From NCBI GenBank assembly GCA_022652985.1, contig JALCRY010000025.1:1-34793 (forward strand): a stretch of DNA of 34,793 nucleotides, in the 5' to 3' direction. Both the position numbers and the translations under genes were made by a program. Of the stretch, positions 32,451 to 34,793 are shown in pieces (within the stretch, counting starts at the first letter, position 1; each line of letters opens with the position of its first letter). Under the pieces are notes generated by a model. The model saw only the letters and a program-made list of their open reading frames with translations, searched no databases and was not told the origin of the DNA. The DNA is from Eubacteriaceae bacterium (GTDB taxonomy: Bacteria > Bacillota > Clostridia > Peptostreptococcales > Anaerovoracaceae).

Positions 32451-33503
32451 ATGTTTGAGATGAAAGACGAATGGCTTGCTGCTGATAAAGTGAAAAGAGA
32501 AGATTATACTAAAGTACTGGATATAGGAAAAGAATTTCTTTACCTTAGTTATGCTGACTGTAAAAATACCGGTACTACTGAACCGGAAATTATAGCGGCT
32601 ACAGAACAGGGAATGATAGATTACTCGAAGAGAGTATGTGAAATGCCTGCTAAAATAGGTATCCATCCGATGCCGGATTCTCTGATGCACGCTATGCCTG
32701 CATATATGCCTGAACAATATGCATGCGGCATCAAATGGGGCTCGAATTTCCCGACAAATAAAAAGATGTTTAACGTTTCGTCGACAAACTGCCAGATCAT
32801 TTACAATGACGTACTGACAGGCTGGCCTCTGGCAATCATGGATGCATCGTGGATAACCGAACTGAGAACGCCGGCTACAGCTATTGTAGGCATCAAATAT
32901 GGCGGCAATCTTGATTCAACAACATGGGGCATGATAGGATGCGGCATTCAGGGAAGAAATAATGTAAGAATGATCAAGCATATCCTTAAGAAACTGGAAA
33001 CAATATATATCTATGATGTAGTTGAGGAGGCTATGGACTATCTTATTGAAGTAGATCAGCCTTTAGTAGATGCCAAGATCGTAAAGTGTCATAGCTATGA
33101 AGAAATAGTAAAGAGTGCACAGATCCTTACATCTGCTACACCTATTGCACATGTTCCTAACCCGCCGGTAAAGGATGAGTGGGTAAGTAAGGGGCAGACA
33201 CTTATATGTCTTGACTGCCATACCGTATATGCGGATTCTATTTACAAGAGAGCAGATAAATATTATCAGGACAGTGTGCCTGAGCATGAACTGCTCCAGA
33301 CATATGGAACATATCCTTGGGGATTCCCGACAATAACCGGAGAAACCGGAGCTATGGCTGCGGGGCTGGTGCCGGGCAGAGAGAGCAAGGACGAGCTCGT
33401 CATAGTAAATAATGTCGGCATGGCATCAGAAGATATGATGTGCGCAAAGATTATCTTTGACAGAGCAATCGAAAACGGCATTGGCACAAAGCTGCCGCTT
33501 TAA
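32451..33503 (+). CDS. Ornithine cyclodeaminase / mu-crystallin family protein
   Basis: A 350-residue OCD-family enzyme. The substrate-site pieces 'PAKIGIHP' (K68) and 'WITELRTPATAIVG' (R139) and the NAD-binding 'GMIGCGIQGRNN' (glycines 163, 165, 168) are present. Members include ornithine cyclodeaminase, alanine dehydrogenase and imino-acid reductases; this N-terminal region, with 'GTTEPEIIAATEQGM', is not diagnostic, so the reaction is left open. It has an excellent ribosome site, and by eye nearly all its arginine codons are AGA, suggesting high expression. The divergent XRE gene probably controls it, and a downstream permease operon may supply its amino-acid substrate. Confidence 0.9.
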   Translation: MFEMKDEWLAADKVKREDYTKVLDIGKEFLYLSYADCKNTGTTEPEIIAATEQGMIDYSKRVCEMPAKIGIHPMPDSLMHAMPAYMPEQYACGIKWGSNFPTNKKMFNVSSTNCQIIYNDVLTGWPLAIMDASWITELRTPATAIVGIKYGGNLDSTTWGMIGCGIQGRNNVRMIKHILKKLETIYIYDVVEEAMDYLIEVDQPLVDAKIVKCHSYEEIVKSAQILTSATPIAHVPNPPVKDEWVSKGQTLICLDCHTVYADSIYKRADKYYQDSVPEHELLQTYGTYPWGFPTITGETGAMAAGLVPGRESKDELVIVNNVGMASEDMMCAKIIFDRAIENGIGTKLPL

Positions 33504-33554
33504 TAAACAATCAGACTGTCTGAGGTTTTCACTCTTTAAGTATATTCTGACGGA

Positions 33555-33577
33555 TGGGGCGCTGTTAAGGCGCCCCA
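33555..33577. terminator. GC-rich stem-loop after the OCD-family gene
   Basis: TGGGGCGC (33555-33562) and GCGCCCCA (33570-33577) form a perfect 8-bp stem with a 7-base loop about 50 bases after the stop. It lacks a T tract but is otherwise terminator-like. Confidence 0.65.
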
Positions 33578-33863
33578 AAGTTGCAGGGGAAAATTATTCA
33601 ACGGAATCCGAAAGGAATATTGGGATTAGAGATTGATTGTCTTGTTTAACCATATTTGTAAATTAAGTTATATTTGAAAGAGAATAAGATAAATTGCGGA
33701 AGAAAGAAGGGGGCCGCATCAGGATTCGGATATATTATTACATTGGCCTGTTCCAGCAGAAAATTCGGCAATATGTGGAGGTCCAATTTTCTTACAGGAT
33801 GCATGGGCGGAGGTTGATATCTGATTCGGAATAATGTGCAACACATGACAATAATTACTGATA

Positions 33864-33911
33864 ACTCACATAGCACTGCACAGCCGTAAAATAATGCAAT
33901 GCTATGTGAGT
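33864..33911 (+). promoter_or_regulatory. Large hairpin directly upstream of the membrane-protein operon
   Basis: ACTCACATAGCA (33864-33875) and TGCTATGTGAGT (33900-33911) are exact 12-base inverted copies with a 24-base loop that itself contains two TGCA copies able to pair. The sequence GTTGTTT follows, and the next ribosome site (AGGTGA, 33925) is 13 bases away. It may be an attenuator, an RNA-binding site or a protein operator. Confidence 0.6.
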
Positions 33912-33935
33912 GTTGTTTAATAACAGGTGATAAAT

Positions 33936-34223
33936 TTGGATATAACAGAAAAAAATACGGAACATATGGTAAAGAAGATGCTTGGCGGAGATATAGCGCT
34001 GATCCTGGTACTGCTTGCAGCGGTATGGGGAGTCGTGCTGACGGTACTGCTGAAGGTTATTGCGATCACTGGAGGCACAACAGTGAAGGGGGTTCTTGTC
34101 GCCGTATCCGTTATCGCCTGCGGTACATTGACCTGGGGCATGACAATGGTGATAAAGCATCTGATTTCAAAAAAGGATGAAATATATAGAGAAGATATCA
34201 AGTATCAGAATAAGAAAGGATGA
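33936..34223 (+). CDS. Small membrane protein, two predicted helices
   Basis: About 95 residues, not recognised. The TTG at 33936 is chosen because AGGTGA ends 5 bases before it; a GTG at 33927 lies within that ribosome site. After a charged N-terminus ('DITEKNTEHMVKKML') come two hydrophobic stretches, 'IALILVLLAAVWGVVLTVLL' and 'GVLVAVSVIACGTLTWGMTM', then a charged tail ('SKKDEIYREDIKYQNKK'). It overlaps the next gene by 4 bases (ATGA). It belongs to a chain of small membrane proteins leading into an APC-type permease, so an accessory subunit is possible. Confidence 0.7.
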   Translation: MDITEKNTEHMVKKMLGGDIALILVLLAAVWGVVLTVLLKVIAITGGTTVKGVLVAVSVIACGTLTWGMTMVIKHLISKKDEIYREDIKYQNKKG

Positions 34224-34516
34224 AACAGACGATGGGAGGAATACTGGGCAAATCGGGAAACAGAGGGATAGCCTCAATAGTGTTTGATGTGTCATTTATC
34301 ATGGCATTATGTTTTGCAGTATTGCTGGTGACGATGCTGATCCAGTCAGATATGGCTGGATATCAGTCAGCGGGATATGTGATAACAGTACGCAGCATAG
34401 CGGCAGTCGTTGTATACCTGGTAGTGTATTTGATTATTACGGTGAAGAAGAGCAGGAAAGAACTGGCAGAGATAGAAGAGATAGCTTATGCGGATGAACA
34501 GAAAGAGAAATTTTAG
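34220..34516 (+). CDS. Small membrane protein, two predicted helices
   Basis: 98 residues, not recognised. Two hydrophobic stretches, 'IASIVFDVSFIMALCFAVLL' and 'SIAAVVVYLVVYLIITV', are followed by a charged tail rich in Lys and Glu ('KKSRKELAEIEEI'). The layout is like that of the preceding gene (two helices plus charged C-terminus), though the sequences differ. Translationally coupled to the preceding gene by the ATGA overlap; AGAAAGGA lies ahead of the ATG. Confidence 0.7.
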   Translation: MKQTMGGILGKSGNRGIASIVFDVSFIMALCFAVLLVTMLIQSDMAGYQSAGYVITVRSIAAVVVYLVVYLIITVKKSRKELAEIEEIAYADEQKEKF

Positions 34517-34518
34517 CT

Positions 34519-34626
34519 ATGTTAACGGTTATGAATTATGCGGCCTGGGGGCTGTGTGTACTGTTTGTGGTACTGTTCGTGATCGATATCGTTAAAACTG
34601 AAAAAGCAGGTAAAAAACAGACATGA
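34519..34626 (+). CDS. Single-helix micro-protein (35 residues)
   Basis: A 35-codon open frame beginning ATG at 34519, only 2 bases after the preceding stop. It encodes one membrane helix ('AAWGLCVLFVVLFVIDIV') and a lysine-rich tail ('KTEKAGKKQT'). Its stop overlaps the permease start by 4 bases (ATGA). Conservation of this tight packing on both sides supports it as a real gene. Comparable tiny helices stabilise larger transporters in other systems, but no specific family is recognised. Confidence 0.6.
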   Translation: MLTVMNYAAWGLCVLFVVLFVIDIVKTEKAGKKQT

Positions 34627-34793
34627 GCGATGAGAAACGAAAGGATCAGGAAACAAAAGGCGAGGTGCTTTCGCGCGTCCTCGGCCCGATGCATATATGG
34701 GCGCTCGGCGTCGGCATAGTCCTTGTAGGTGAATTCATGGGCTGGAATTTCACGATAGCCAAGGGTGGATCGATCGGATCGCTGGCAGCGCTC
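34623..34793 (+). CDS. APC-superfamily amino acid/amine permease, N-terminal part
   Basis: The first 57 residues before the right edge. After a charged cytoplasmic start ('MSDEKRKDQETKGEVLSRVLG') comes 'HIWALGVGIVLVGEFMGWNF', which has the broken first helix with glycine-rich 'GEFMGWN' typical of APC permeases and is especially like the ethanolamine-permease subgroup. The remainder is outside the window. It is coupled to the micro-protein gene by an ATGA overlap. The upstream OCD-family enzyme suggests an amino-acid or amine substrate; this is inference. Confidence 0.75.
   Translation, partial: MSDEKRKDQETKGEVLSRVLGPMHIWALGVGIVLVGEFMGWNFTIAKGGSIGSLAAL

Larger units (their letters stand above)
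33504..33935. other. Long intergenic/leader region before the small-membrane-protein operon
   Basis: This 432-base gap has the OCD-gene terminator at its left end and a large hairpin at its right end (33864-33911). In between (33580-33860) I see no convincing gene, promoter, tRNA or known riboswitch; a 76-codon leftward open frame has no family signal. It could be an untranslated leader of the downstream operon. Confidence 0.4.

Noticed and set aside
33580-33860. Possible riboswitch or degraded gene in the gap after the OCD-family gene
   Set aside because: No match to a known riboswitch core and no protein motif on either strand; left as unassigned.
33899-34180. Rightward 93-codon frame overlapping the first small membrane protein
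   Set aside because: Its product is hydrophilic and low-quality, while the other frame has a ribosome site, two helices and an ATGA overlap with the next gene.
1-34793. CRISPR arrays, insertion sequences, tRNA or phage features
   Set aside because: No regularly spaced repeats, transposase or integrase motifs, or cloverleaf-like sequences were seen.

Overview
The window looks like a chromosomal segment of an anaerobic Gram-positive bacterium, most likely a Clostridia-type Bacillota. The evidence is the strong AGGAGG-type ribosome sites, the TTGnnn-17-TATAAT promoters, a sigma-54/LevR-controlled PTS operon, a dedicated HPr/EI pair, and many fermentative or peptidolytic functions. A secreted serpin hints at a host-associated lifestyle. 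No rRNA, tRNA, CRISPR array, insertion sequence or phage gene was recognised.

Region 1 (1-11839) is the highlight. A leftward IclR-type regulator (cut by the left edge) faces a rightward run of nine genes. In order these are a RuBisCO-like protein (RLP), a fructose-family PTS EIIBC, HPr, enzyme I, a fructose/mannitol-type EIIA, a short-chain dehydrogenase, a 963-residue LevR-like sigma-54 activator with PTS domains, an old-yellow-enzyme-type flavoprotein and a SurE phosphatase. A textbook -24/-12 promoter (TGGCAC-N5-TTGC) lies just before the RLP, and the activator that could drive it is inside the operon. Two strong hairpins without T tracts flank the EIIBC gene. My reading is an autonomous uptake-and-catabolism system. 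The PTS imports and phosphorylates an unknown polyol, sugar or sugar acid, the SDR oxidises it, and the RLP rearranges, decarboxylates or transcarboxylates the phosphorylated keto compound. The substrate is not known.

Region 2 (12144-16580) is a tightly coupled four-gene run in a more GC-rich style: a PNPOx-like flavoprotein, a YkvI-like membrane transporter, a secreted UshA-type 5'-nucleotidase and a malate/lactate-dehydrogenase-2 family oxidoreductase.

Region 3 (16628-31290) holds signalling and transport. It has two large hybrid histidine kinases (multi-PAS, and PocR-domain), two EamA-type exporters each divergent from its own regulator (LysR; TetR), a secreted serpin, a TetR/acyl-CoA-synthetase divergent pair, and a PepD-type dipeptidase following the second TetR gene. 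Clear palindromes sit in the divergent promoters.

Region 4 (31365-34793) has an XRE regulator divergent from a strongly expressed-looking ornithine cyclodeaminase/mu-crystallin family gene. After a 430-base gap with two hairpins comes a chain of three small membrane proteins, overlapping or nearly abutting, leading into an APC-type permease cut by the right edge.
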